From Acidilobaceae archaeon (GTDB lineage: Archaea; Thermoproteota; Thermoprotei_A; Sulfolobales; Acidilobaceae), in NCBI GenBank assembly GCA_027044005.1, contig JALUDK010000348.1, positions 1 to 25,247 on the forward strand: a stretch of DNA of 25,247 nucleotides, in the 5' to 3' direction. Both the position numbers and the translations under genes were made by a program. Positions 14,641-21,707 of the stretch are shown here, in pieces. The stretch's first letter is position 1, and each line of letters begins with the position of its first letter. The notes beneath the pieces were generated by a model that made no database searches, was not told where the DNA came from, and saw only the letters and a list, made by a program, of their open reading frames with translations.

Positions 14641-14949
14641 ATGGCGGTGGCTGTTATTAACTATATAAGGCCGGGGAGCCTGGAGGCGTTTGAGAGGGTA
14701 GTCGAGGCCTTCAGGAATAGGGCTGGCCTTGTGGAGGGGAGCCCGGGCTTTATGGGGCTCCAGGTCCTCGCTAATAGGGAGAGGCTGGAGGTGCTGGTGA
14801 TAACTACATGGGAGAGTAGGGAGGCTTATGAGGCTTGGGTTGAGAGTAGCAGGTTTAGGGAGGCCCATTCTAGGGCTAGATCCTCTGGCTCTGGCTCGTC
14901 TAGCGAGGGTGTCCTCTACGATGTTGTGGACCACGTGTGTGGGTCCTAG
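14641..14949 (+). CDS. Antibiotic biosynthesis monooxygenase (ABM)-fold protein
   Basis: A 102-residue dimeric alpha+beta-barrel (ferredoxin-like) protein of the ABM/heme-degrading-monooxygenase-like superfamily. The typical order is visible: strand AVINYIRPG, helix LEAFERVVEAFRNRAGLVEG, SPGFMGLQVLANR, the strand LEVLVITTWESREAYEAW (about 54-71), and helix RFREAHSRAR. The Trp-Glu-Ser plus AYEAW signature is very characteristic. Members oxidise quinols or aromatics, cleave heme, or have no known substrate; residues here do not decide which. ATG at 14641 with GGTG SD six nt upstream is preferred over a GTG at 14632. It shares its last four bases (CTAG) with the stop of the convergent Hsp20 gene. 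Confidence 0.88.
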   Translation: MAVAVINYIRPGSLEAFERVVEAFRNRAGLVEGSPGFMGLQVLANRERLEVLVITTWESREAYEAWVESSRFREAHSRARSSGSGSSSEGVLYDVVDHVCGS

Positions 14950-15392
14950 ACGAGCTTCCGGGCTCTTATGAGTAGGGTGGACCCCCTCCTCTCCACTTCC
15001 ACAGTGTTCTTATCTATCTTGAAGGGTAGCCTTATCACCCCGCTGTACCTCTCCAGCCTGGAGGCCCACTCCACGCCGTGGAGGGCCCTCGCCACAATCT
15101 CCCTTGAAACCTTGGCGTCTATCCTGATCGAGTCCTCCCTCGTCTCCACTACTATAGTGTCGGGGTTAGACCCGGGCAGGTCGACGACGATCAGTACATG
15201 GTCTCCCTTGTCTATTACCGTATAGAGCGGATCCATTACACCATCTGTTATACTATAATACCTTGCGTCTAGCATCGCCTCCAGCTCGCTCATAGACTCG
15301 GATAGCTCCTCCCACATCATCCTCTCCAGCTCGCCCAGCCTATCCAGTGCTCTCCTCATCAATAACTCTATCCTGCGCCTATCCACGTACAT
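14946..15392 (-). CDS. hsp20: Small heat shock protein, Hsp20/alpha-crystallin family
   Basis: A 148-residue ATP-independent holdase. A helical N-terminal arm with clustered Met/Leu/Glu (about 8-42) is followed by the alpha-crystallin domain (about 53-146): DPLYTVIDKGDHVLIVVDLP at 54-73, then IRIDAK, the beta6 loop, YSGVIRLPFKID (116-127) and VEVERRGSTLLIRARK. The usual A-x-x-x-n-G-V-L element is degenerate (RRGSTLLI). The protein ends right after the last strand, so there is no C-terminal extension with an I-x-I motif, which most family members use to build large oligomers. It lies 21 bp downstream of the PAC2-family gene, with a G-rich SD, and is probably co-transcribed with it. Confidence 0.93.
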   Translation of the reverse strand: MYVDRRRIELLMRRALDRLGELERMMWEELSESMSELEAMLDARYYSITDGVMDPLYTVIDKGDHVLIVVDLPGSNPDTIVVETREDSIRIDAKVSREIVARALHGVEWASRLERYSGVIRLPFKIDKNTVEVERRGSTLLIRARKLV

Positions 15393-15413
15393 ACCCCCAC
15401 CACCCTTTGGGGG

Positions 15414-16202
15414 CTAGGTGTATAGTAGTGGGGCCCGGTACTCGTATCCCTTGCCCATCTTGGCCATCATGCTCCTAGTCTCCTTCATCAACTCCCTGTA
15501 CCTCAGCTTTATCATCTCCGCCTCCTTCATCAACTTCTCGACGCTTATCTCCTTGCCCGTGATCCTTGAGACGGCCTCTACAGCCCGGGCAGCCGCTTCG
15601 GGGTCTGGCAGGTCTATGTATGAGTCCACCATGAGCACTATCATATCCATCCTGGCCCTCGCCGCCTCCTTGAGTATTAGGGCCATGGGGCCTACTAGTA
15701 TGCCGTCGCTGAGCCTCTTGGCCTCACTCCCGAGCTTCTCGGCCATGCTAGCCGCAGTCTTGCCTAGCGCAAGGTAGTGGATCCCCGGCTTCTCCATCTC
15801 TATCCTAGCCGGGTTGCCCATGCCTGTGACGCCTAGTATAGCCTTGACGCGCCTCCTCAGGGCCCACTCTACTATTGCCCTAGCTAGTGGTGCTACTGCT
15901 GGCGGGGGGACAGGCACGTCTGTTATTAGCACCGCCATCCCGTCCCCCGAGTATATCCTCATAGGATGCTTCGGCTCGCCTCCCTGCACGACTACCACGG
16001 GTGGGAACGCGCTATAACTATCTATCCCGACAGAGTCCTTCATACTCAGCTCCCTGATTATGTTCACCGCTGCTATACTACCCACCAGTCCAACGTCTGG
16101 GAGTGACACTAACAGGAGCTCGGGGTCCCCAAGCTCCCTGTACTCCCTAAACAGGAACCCGTATATCTCCTCCTCGTAGAACGCGTTGAGCACCTCCACC
16201 AC
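15414..16202 (-). CDS. PAC2-family protein with C-terminal HbYX tail (proteasome assembly chaperone-like, PbaB type)
   Basis: A 262-residue PAC2-domain protein. The domain spans about 27-225, with LLLVSLPDVGLVGSIAAVNI (30-49), SYSAFPPVVVV, AVLITDVPVPP, AILGVTGMGNP (121-131), DGILVGPMALILKEA (166-180) and MIVLMVDSYIDLPDPEAAAR. A C-terminal helix (221-248) leads to the final residues L260-Y261-T262. Hydrophobic-Tyr-any residue at the very end is the HbYX motif by which chaperones and activators dock on the proteasome alpha ring; Pyrococcus PbaB, a PAC2 homologue, does this. Docking here is inferred. It heads an operon with Hsp20. GTG codons at 16202 and 16199 are both possible starts. Confidence 0.92.
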   Translation of the reverse strand: MVEVLNAFYEEEIYGFLFREYRELGDPELLLVSLPDVGLVGSIAAVNIIRELSMKDSVGIDSYSAFPPVVVVQGGEPKHPMRIYSGDGMAVLITDVPVPPPAVAPLARAIVEWALRRRVKAILGVTGMGNPARIEMEKPGIHYLALGKTAASMAEKLGSEAKRLSDGILVGPMALILKEAARARMDMIVLMVDSYIDLPDPEAAARAVEAVSRITGKEISVEKLMKEAEMIKLRYRELMKETRSMMAKMGKGYEYRAPLLYT

Positions 16203-16256
16203 CCGTAACCCAGCATACCCTCCTAAACGCGTCCTACTGATCTATCCTCGGTGAGA

Positions 16257-16265
16257 GTATAAATC
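16257..16265. promoter_or_regulatory. Shared TATA region of the divergent PAC2 and MBL-fold genes
   Basis: GTATAAATC on the plus strand, GATTTATAC on the minus. For the plus gene (ATG 16302) transcription should start near 16287, followed by GGTGGAGTG as SD. For the minus gene it should start near 16235, with AGGAGGGT in the leader. Confidence 0.5.
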
Positions 16266-16301
16266 TAAGCCATACGCGCTAAGAGCCTCATGGTGGAGTG
16301 A

Positions 16302-17225
16302 ATGGCCAATGCCAGGCTTATAGTGGGGCCCAATGGCGGCAAGTTCCCCTTCTCCAACTGCCTCCTCATAGAGGAAGGGCCGACCGCGGTCCTCGTTGAT
16401 GCAGGGTGCTCTCATGACAATATAGCCAGGCTCAGGGACAGGGTTACCCACGTAGTCTTCACCCACCACCACCCAGACCATATATCAGGCTACAACCTAC
16501 TCCAGGGGAAGCCTACATACTCCCCCGCACAGGAGGAGCCATACAGGAGCCTAGAGGACCTAGGCAAGAGGTACGCCACAACGCATTACAGGGAGTGGAT
16601 CCACATGGCAACCACGCTCATGGGAGTCAAGACTGTCCCCGTGGCTAGCGAGTACTACAAGCCAGGGGAGGACGTATGTATAAGGGGAATATGCCTCAAG
16701 ACCATCCCAGCCCCGGGCCACCTGCTCAGCCACACCCTGGTAGAGCCCAGCCCAGGCTGGCTGCACATAACTGATATAGACCTGACAGGATTCGGTCCAT
16801 GGTACGCCAACCCTGAGGCAAGCCCCCTCCAGTTCCTGGCAGACATAGAGAAGGCCTACCACTACGGGGCAAAATGCTACACCACAAGCCACAAGCCAGA
16901 CAGGTACTGCGGCGATGAGGCCAGGGATAGGCTCAGGAGATACGCCCTCCGCATAGTAGAGAGCCTGGAGGCTGTATATAATGCTCTACCGGAGAGTGGA
17001 TACGCGGACGAGTGGAGCCTAACAGGCAGGGGTCTACTCTACAGGAGATACCTGCCAGGAGTCGAGGATATCATGAGGTACTTCGAGGCCGCGCTGATAA
17101 GAAAGCTACTACCCATACTACACACCCTAGGCTGCGCAGAGCCAGGGCTGGATGGCTACCGCCGCCGGGGCGGGTGCAGTGGAATCGACTGGCTACGCGA
17201 GGGGCTGCTATCCAGGCTATCCTAG
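16302..17225 (+). CDS. Metallo-beta-lactamase-fold metal-dependent hydrolase
   Basis: A 307-residue MBL-fold protein with a complete dinuclear metal site: H55-x-H57-x-D59-H60 (THHHPDH), a further His in PAPGHLLSH (H140, H144), the bridging acid in ITDIDLTGFGPW (D158 or D160) and a late His in TTSHKPD (H197). It is cytosolic, with no signal peptide. The fold and metal ligands are clear, but the substrate is not: glyoxalase II-like thioesterases, lactonases and others share this pattern. A C-terminal domain of about 90 residues is mostly helical and has a Gly/Arg/Cys patch near 285-295. It is divergently transcribed from the PAC2 operon and stops 7 bp short of the convergent gene. Confidence 0.92.
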   Translation: MANARLIVGPNGGKFPFSNCLLIEEGPTAVLVDAGCSHDNIARLRDRVTHVVFTHHHPDHISGYNLLQGKPTYSPAQEEPYRSLEDLGKRYATTHYREWIHMATTLMGVKTVPVASEYYKPGEDVCIRGICLKTIPAPGHLLSHTLVEPSPGWLHITDIDLTGFGPWYANPEASPLQFLADIEKAYHYGAKCYTTSHKPDRYCGDEARDRLRRYALRIVESLEAVYNALPESGYADEWSLTGRGLLYRRYLPGVEDIMRYFEAALIRKLLPILHTLGCAEPGLDGYRRRGGCSGIDWLREGLLSRLS

Positions 17226-17232
17226 ATGCAGG

Positions 17233-17982
17233 CTAGATATGGAGCATCTCCCGCTCCTCTCCTACTAGGTCATCTATAATCTTCTCTGCCTCCTCCCTAG
17301 GCATGCCAGCCCTCTTTACGAGGAAGCTTGTCAGCTGCTCCCTGGTCCAGCCGCTCTTCATGTAATTGCGGAGGAGTAGTATTAGGTTCTTCCAGAGCTC
17401 TGCGTTTAGGGTCTTCTCCATGCCTAGCTCCCTGTAGATGTAGAGTACCCCGGCTAGTAGCATGGAGAGGGAGTCGTTGAACTCCTCCTTTGTGAGTCCC
17501 TTTAGGTTTAGGTCCACTGCTATCGCCACGTTCAGGTCGTCGCCGTAGAGGTATGTCTTGACAACCGGCATCTTTGACAGGCTTAAGAGTTTCCTGTATA
17601 CCTTCTCCCTGTCCTTTAGATCCATGCTAATCGTATCTATAGGCGTCTCCACCACCATCCTTGCTAGGTTTACCTTATCCCCTATATCGTCCACCTGGAA
17701 TCCTACTATGATGACTCTTATCGGGAGATCAGGGAATATGGCTACTATCCTCTCGAGACCCTGCTCTCCCGCTTCTTCATCCATTATAACCCACTTCACG
17801 TCGACTATTGATGACGGATTATCTGTACCCTCCCGTAGCCAGTTCCTGATAGCCTCAAGGTTGACCACACCAACCACGCCACTACACCACATCTCAACAT
17901 CTATATTATTATACTGGTATACGCATAGCCTTAGATACGGTTTTCCCAGTCGGTATTCTTCATAATAAAGACCTTGTATCAC
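17233..17982 (-). CDS. Hypothetical protein
   Basis: A 249-residue soluble protein that I do not recognise. The N-terminal third is beta-rich (PYLRLCVYQYNNIDVEMWCSG, then VKWVIMDEE, RVIIVGFQVDD). The middle alternates strands and helices (VVKTYLYGDDLNVAIAVDLN), and the last 90 residues are helical, ending in TREQLTSFLVKRAGMPREEA followed by IIDDLV, a possible three-helix bundle. It uses more A/T-rich codons than its neighbours (for example ISMDLKDREKVYRKLLSLS), which is a weak hint of a different origin. The GTG start lies inside a 7+7-bp palindrome at 17976-17993, which may be an operator for its own gene. Confidence 0.75.
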   Translation of the reverse strand: MIQGLYYEEYRLGKPYLRLCVYQYNNIDVEMWCSGVVGVVNLEAIRNWLREGTDNPSSIVDVKWVIMDEEAGEQGLERIVAIFPDLPIRVIIVGFQVDDIGDKVNLARMVVETPIDTISMDLKDREKVYRKLLSLSKMPVVKTYLYGDDLNVAIAVDLNLKGLTKEEFNDSLSMLLAGVLYIYRELGMEKTLNAELWKNLILLLRNYMKSGWTREQLTSFLVKRAGMPREEAEKIIDDLVGEEREMLHI

Positions 17983-17993
17983 CCTAGTGATAC
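17976..17993. promoter_or_regulatory. Palindrome at the start of the 17982 gene
   Basis: GTATCAC (17976-17982), CCTA, GTGATAC (17987-17993): perfect 7-bp arms. The left arm contains the GTG start codon of the minus-strand gene. Its position suits a repressor site, or a hairpin covering initiation. Confidence 0.4.
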
Positions 17994-18024
17994 GGAGATA
18001 TTACCCAATGACTATTCCGTGTCT

Positions 18025-18036
18025 GAGCACGTGCTC
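18025..18036. promoter_or_regulatory. Twelve-bp perfect palindrome upstream of the binding-protein promoter
   Basis: GAGCACGTGCTC, about 20 bp upstream of the TATA-like TTTATTA at 18056-18062. The position fits an activator or repressor site for the ABC importer locus. Confidence 0.4.
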
Positions 18037-18055
18037 TACATATAGGCGCGGAACC

Positions 18056-18062
18056 TTTATTA
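18056..18062 (+). promoter_or_regulatory. TATA box of the solute-binding protein gene
   Basis: TTTATTA preceded by GGAACC. Transcription should start near 18085, leaving a leader of about 34 nt that contains a GGGTG site 5 nt before the ATG at 18119. Confidence 0.4.
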
Positions 18063-18118
18063 CCCCCTTAGGCCTGGGCTTCAGTATAGCCATCTTCATG
18101 GCGTCCGGGTGTTTGTAT

Positions 18119-19816
18119 ATGAGAAGCAGGAGCGCCCAGAGCAAGACCCTTATCGGCGTCGCCATCATCGTCATAGTGATACTGGCCGCCGCTGCCTTCA
18201 TGATGAGGGGAGGCGAGGAAACGCAGACAACCACCACACAGACCACACCTCAGACCCAAGCCACTAAAACAACGGAGTCCCCAGGGGCTGCAAAGGAGGA
18301 GACACAAGCAACTACGACTACTCCGGCACGGACGACCGAGGAGACCCAGGCTCAGGCCCCGAGTGAACGGGTTGTAGTAGTAGGTACAACCGATAAGATA
18401 ACAGAGCTGGATCCGGCCAATGCCTACGACTTCTTCACCTGGGAGGTCCTCAGCAACGTCATGGCGGGCCTAGTCACCTACGACCCAGACACTGGGAAGA
18501 TAGTCGGAGACCTTGCAACCGAGTGGAAGGCAGAAGAGAACGGGAAGGTGTGGATATTCAAGCTTAGGACAGACGCCAAGTTCGCCGACGGCACCCCATG
18601 CACGGCGAAGGACGTGGTTAGGAGCATAGAGAGGGTGATGCAGATACAGGGAGACCCCTCCTGGCTTGTCACCGAGTTCGTCGACAAGGTAGAGGCTGTA
18701 GACGATTACACGGTCAAGTTCACCCTAAAGCAGCCCACAGGCTACTTCCTATCGGTAGTCGCCACAGTTCCATACTTCCCCGTACACCCGAACTATCCGC
18801 AGGATAAGATAGTCGCCGACGCGACCTGGGGCGGCTGCGGCCCCTACATGATAAAGGAGTGGGTAAGGGACCAGAAGCTGGTGCTAGTACCGAACCCATA
18901 CTACTATGGAGAGAAGCCCAAGAACGATAAGGTGATTATAAGGTTCTTCTCAGACGCCAACTCGATGAGGCTCGCCCTGGAGAACGGCGAGATAGACGTT
19001 GCCTGGAGGACCCTAACCCCGCAGGACATAACCAGCCTAAAACAGAAGGGCTACAAGGTTATAGAGGTCCCCGGCCTATTCATAAGGTACGTGGTCGTCA
19101 AGACCGATGCAGGGCCGACGAGCGACAAGCTAGTGAGGCAGGCCCTAGCGGCGGCCATCGATAGGCAGGAGATAGCGATTAGAGTGTTCAAAGGCACCGT
19201 GGAGCCCCTTTACAGCATGGTTCCAGCAGGCATGTGGAGCCACGTTGACGTGTTCAAGACTAAGTATGGCGATGGGAACATAGAGCTGGCGAAGCAACTA
19301 CTAGCACAGGCAGGCTACAGCGAGGACAACAAGCTGAAGGTCGAGCTATGGTACACCCCCACCCACTATGGCGATACTGAGGACGAGCTTGCCGCCGTGC
19401 TAAAGGAGCAGTGGGAGAGGACAGGCATGATAGAGGTTGAGATCAAGAGCAGCGAGTGGGCACAGTACGTGAAGCAGCTGAGCGACGGCCAGTTCATGCT
19501 AAGCCTACTAGGCTGGTACCCAGACTATCTAGACCCCGACAACTACCTAACCCCATTCCTGAAGTCAACCGCCAACAGCTGGACCGGCACAGGATATGCT
19601 AACCCGACAGTGGATGACCTGCTAACCAAGGCCCAGGTGGCCACTGACCAGGCCGAGAGGGAGAAGTACTACGTACAGGTCCAGGAGATCCTGGCGGAGG
19701 ACGTGCCCTTCATACCACTAGTTCAGGGCAAACTCTACATAGTGACCCAGCCAGACTTCAAGGGGCTCAAGGTAAGCCCCCTCATGTTCCTGATATACTC
19801 CAGCCTAGAGCCGTAG
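18119..19816 (+). CDS. ABC transporter solute-binding protein, family 5 (DppA/OppA type)
   Basis: A 565-residue extracellular substrate-binding protein of the peptide/nickel family (SBP_bac_5). A basic start and one hydrophobic helix (LIGVAIIVIVILAAAAFMM, about 11-29) anchor it or act as signal. A Thr/Gln/Glu/Ala-rich stalk (about 34-80) follows and is probably glycosylated. Then comes the binding fold, beginning VVVVGTTDKITELDPANAYD, with LATEW.. and LRTDAKFADGTP typical of family 5, and a late GWYPDYLDPDNYL. No lipobox Cys is near the helix. The ATG at 18119 is chosen over in-frame starts from 17987 on, because it has an SD and the predicted promoter is downstream of 17987. It is the first gene of the importer locus; a T5 tract follows. 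Confidence 0.93.
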   Translation: MRSRSAQSKTLIGVAIIVIVILAAAAFMMRGGEETQTTTTQTTPQTQATKTTESPGAAKEETQATTTTPARTTEETQAQAPSERVVVVGTTDKITELDPANAYDFFTWEVLSNVMAGLVTYDPDTGKIVGDLATEWKAEENGKVWIFKLRTDAKFADGTPCTAKDVVRSIERVMQIQGDPSWLVTEFVDKVEAVDDYTVKFTLKQPTGYFLSVVATVPYFPVHPNYPQDKIVADATWGGCGPYMIKEWVRDQKLVLVPNPYYYGEKPKNDKVIIRFFSDANSMRLALENGEIDVAWRTLTPQDITSLKQKGYKVIEVPGLFIRYVVVKTDAGPTSDKLVRQALAAAIDRQEIAIRVFKGTVEPLYSMVPAGMWSHVDVFKTKYGDGNIELAKQLLAQAGYSEDNKLKVELWYTPTHYGDTEDELAAVLKEQWERTGMIEVEIKSSEWAQYVKQLSDGQFMLSLLGWYPDYLDPDNYLTPFLKSTANSWTGTGYANPTVDDLLTKAQVATDQAEREKYYVQVQEILAEDVPFIPLVQGKLYIVTQPDFKGLKVSPLMFLIYSSLEP

Positions 19817-19841
19817 CAGGCCTAACGTAGAACCCCTCCCC

Positions 19842-19846
19842 TTTTT
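19842..19846 (+). terminator. Oligo-T terminator after the binding-protein gene
   Basis: Five T residues flanked by C tracts, 25 bp past the stop and just before the next promoter. It may let the binding protein be made in excess over the permease genes. Confidence 0.4.
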
Positions 19847-19857
19847 CCCCCCTTCCT

Positions 19858-19880
19858 CATATTACTATGATTATTATAAC
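19858..19880 (+). promoter_or_regulatory. Promoter region of the nucleoside phosphorylase gene
   Basis: Two AT-rich boxes, around 19858-19866 and 19871-19878. They predict starts near 19888 and 19901, both downstream of the ATG at 19867, which argues for the TTG start at 19915. Confidence 0.4.
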
Positions 19881-19914
19881 GAGTATAGGCGCGGTAGAGG
19901 GTGGTGTTGTAGGG

Positions 19915-20649
19915 TTGCCGATACACATCCACGCCGAGCCGGGTAGTGTGGCCCCCCGTGTAGTTGCTGTAGGAGATCCTGGGAGGGCCCAGCTGCTAGC
20001 GGAGACGCTGCTAGAGGATGCCAGGGTTGTGAACAGGAATAGAGGCTATCTAGTCTACACTGGCACCTACAAGGATGCTAGGGTTACTGTGGCCACTCAT
20101 GGCGTCGGAGGCCCCAGTGCCTTGATCGTGCTGGAGGAGCTAGTGGAGCTTGGGGCTAGATACGTGGTTAGGCTGGGAACCGCTGGGGCCCTAAGGAAGG
20201 GTATGAAGATAGGGGACCTTGTGGTAGCCACGTCAGCTGGGTGCAACTACGGCGGGGCAGGTCTGGGACAGTACTACCCTGGTGTCTGCCCGCCGCTGGC
20301 CCCGGATCCCCGGCTGACACTGATGCTACATGAGGAGGCTAGCTCTAGGACTAGGACCTTCCTAGGTCCGGTTTTCAGCAGCGACGCTTTCTATGCTGAG
20401 GACAAGGATTTCGCCTCTAGGATCGGCTCTATGGGGTTCGTAGCGGTGGAGATGGAAGTTGCCCCGCTCTATGCATTATCCTGGCTCAGGGGCTTCAAGG
20501 CGTCAGCCCTCCTCATGATATCCAATAGCCTAGTCGAGAACCTAGGCTATGCTAGCGGTGAACAGCTAAGAGAATCTGTGCTTAGAGCGGGAGAGGCGGT
20601 CTTAGAGGCCTTGGCTCGTGTCCCTACTGAGGGCTCTCAACCTTTATAG
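19915..20649 (+). CDS. Nucleoside phosphorylase (PNP/uridine phosphorylase family)
   Basis: A 244-residue PNP_UDP_1-family enzyme, which splits nucleosides with phosphate to give the base and (deoxy)ribose-1-phosphate. Clear family motifs: GDPGRAQLL (20-28), NRGYLVYTG, ATHGVGGPSALIVLEEL (61-77), VRLGTAGAL (85-93), VFSSDAFYAED and VAVEMEVAPLYALS (176-189). The catalytic Asp of purine enzymes (usually SD after the MEVA helix) is replaced by Asn (ISNSLVEN, 202-209), a feature shared with uridine phosphorylases, so substrate preference is uncertain. TTG at 19915 is preferred (GAGGGTGGTG SD, and the family's conserved N-terminus begins here); an ATG at 19867 would add 16 residues. It lies between the importer's binding-protein and permease genes. 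Confidence 0.92.
   Translation: MPIHIHAEPGSVAPRVVAVGDPGRAQLLAETLLEDARVVNRNRGYLVYTGTYKDARVTVATHGVGGPSALIVLEELVELGARYVVRLGTAGALRKGMKIGDLVVATSAGCNYGGAGLGQYYPGVCPPLAPDPRLTLMLHEEASSRTRTFLGPVFSSDAFYAEDKDFASRIGSMGFVAVEMEVAPLYALSWLRGFKASALLMISNSLVENLGYASGEQLRESVLRAGEAVLEALARVPTEGSQPL
20643..20648 (+). promoter_or_regulatory. TATA box of the permease/ATPase operon, inside the end of the phosphorylase gene
   Basis: TTTATA, overlapping the last codon and stop of the phosphorylase gene. Transcription should start near 20671, a 20-nt leader before the permease ATG at 20691. It would make the four transport genes partly independent of the upstream two. Confidence 0.4.
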
Positions 20650-20690
20650 ACCCCGGCAGTCCCGGGCTCTATGGGTTTCGAGGGATTAGG

Positions 20691-21704
20691 ATGGCCGGGC
20701 TGGCTCGCTACCTCCTGCTCAGGGCCCTCCTCATAATACCAACCGTCCTCATCCTGTATACCCTTGTATTCGTGATTATGAGGGTTATACCCGGGGATCC
20801 CGTTCAGGCTGCGTTGGGAACGAGGTATGTGCCTCCGGAGCAGCTGGAGCTCCTAAGGGAGAGGCATGGGCTCAACGACCCCCTGTATGTCCAATACTTC
20901 AAGTACCTGGCTGGTGTTGCCAGGTTTGATTTCGGAGAGAGCCTTGTTATAGAGGGCAGGAGGATCGCTGACGATATAAAGGATAGGTTCCCGGCCACGC
21001 TGGAACTCACTATAGCCAGCTTTATTGTGAGCGTCGGGATAGGTATGGCGACCGGCATCCTGGCCGCGGTTAGGAGAGGATCTAAGCTCGATACTGCGAT
21101 GAGGGTATATAGTATAGTCGCCTACACCCTATTTATACCATGGCTGGGCAGCATATTGATAATGATCTTCTCCCTCTGGCTGGGCCTCCTACCCACCCAC
21201 GGCAGGCTCGACCCGAGGATAAGCCTCGAGCACAAGACCGGGCTCTACGTCCTCGACGCCATACTGACGCAGAACTGGGTTGCACTAAAGGATGCGTTGG
21301 CCCATTTAGTGCTTCCTGCCCTAACACTGGGTATAGTGCTGAGCGGTGCCTATACCAGGCTCGTCAGGGCCAACCTGAGCGAGGCCCTTGTCTCCGACTT
21401 CGTTAGGGCCTATAGGGCTCGTGGGGTGAGGGAGAGGCGCATACTCCTCCACGCGCTGAGGAACTCGCTGATCCCAGTAGTGACTATGATGGGCCTTCAG
21501 ATGGCGATCCTGCTCGGTGGAGCGGTTCTCACGGAGACTACGTTCAGCTGGCCCGGCATGGGTAGCTACCTCCTGGAGAAGGTTGAGGCTAGGGACTATA
21601 CGGCAGTCCAGGGCGTGGTCGTGTTCTTCTCCTTCATGGTAGGCCTGATCAGCTTGATTGTGGATGCAATCTACGCCCTGATCGACCCCAGGATCAGGTA
21701 CTAG
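20691..21704 (+). CDS. ABC transporter permease (DppB/OppB type)
   Basis: A 337-residue inner membrane-spanning subunit of the importer. It has a characteristic N-terminus (YLLLRALLIIPTVLILYTLVFVIMR, in which LLRA..IPT leads the first helix; about 7-31), followed by IPGDPVQAALG (33-43) and five further helices. The EAA coupling loop is EALVSDFVRAYRARGVRERR (231-250) and precedes HALRNSLIPVVT; the final loop carries ETTFSWPGMG (282-291), a strong family signature. It pairs with the following DppC-type permease to form the channel. Three bases separate the two genes, so they are co-translated. ATG start with a G-rich leader. Confidence 0.95.
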   Translation: MAGLARYLLLRALLIIPTVLILYTLVFVIMRVIPGDPVQAALGTRYVPPEQLELLRERHGLNDPLYVQYFKYLAGVARFDFGESLVIEGRRIADDIKDRFPATLELTIASFIVSVGIGMATGILAAVRRGSKLDTAMRVYSIVAYTLFIPWLGSILIMIFSLWLGLLPTHGRLDPRISLEHKTGLYVLDAILTQNWVALKDALAHLVLPALTLGIVLSGAYTRLVRANLSEALVSDFVRAYRARGVRERRILLHALRNSLIPVVTMMGLQMAILLGGAVLTETTFSWPGMGSYLLEKVEARDYTAVQGVVVFFSFMVGLISLIVDAIYALIDPRIRY

Positions 21705-21707
21705 GGG

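Noticed and set aside
17987..18118. Longer N-terminus for the solute-binding protein from a GTG at 17987
   Set aside because: It would place 44 unrelated residues before the signal/anchor helix, and the palindromes and TATA box lie within this stretch.
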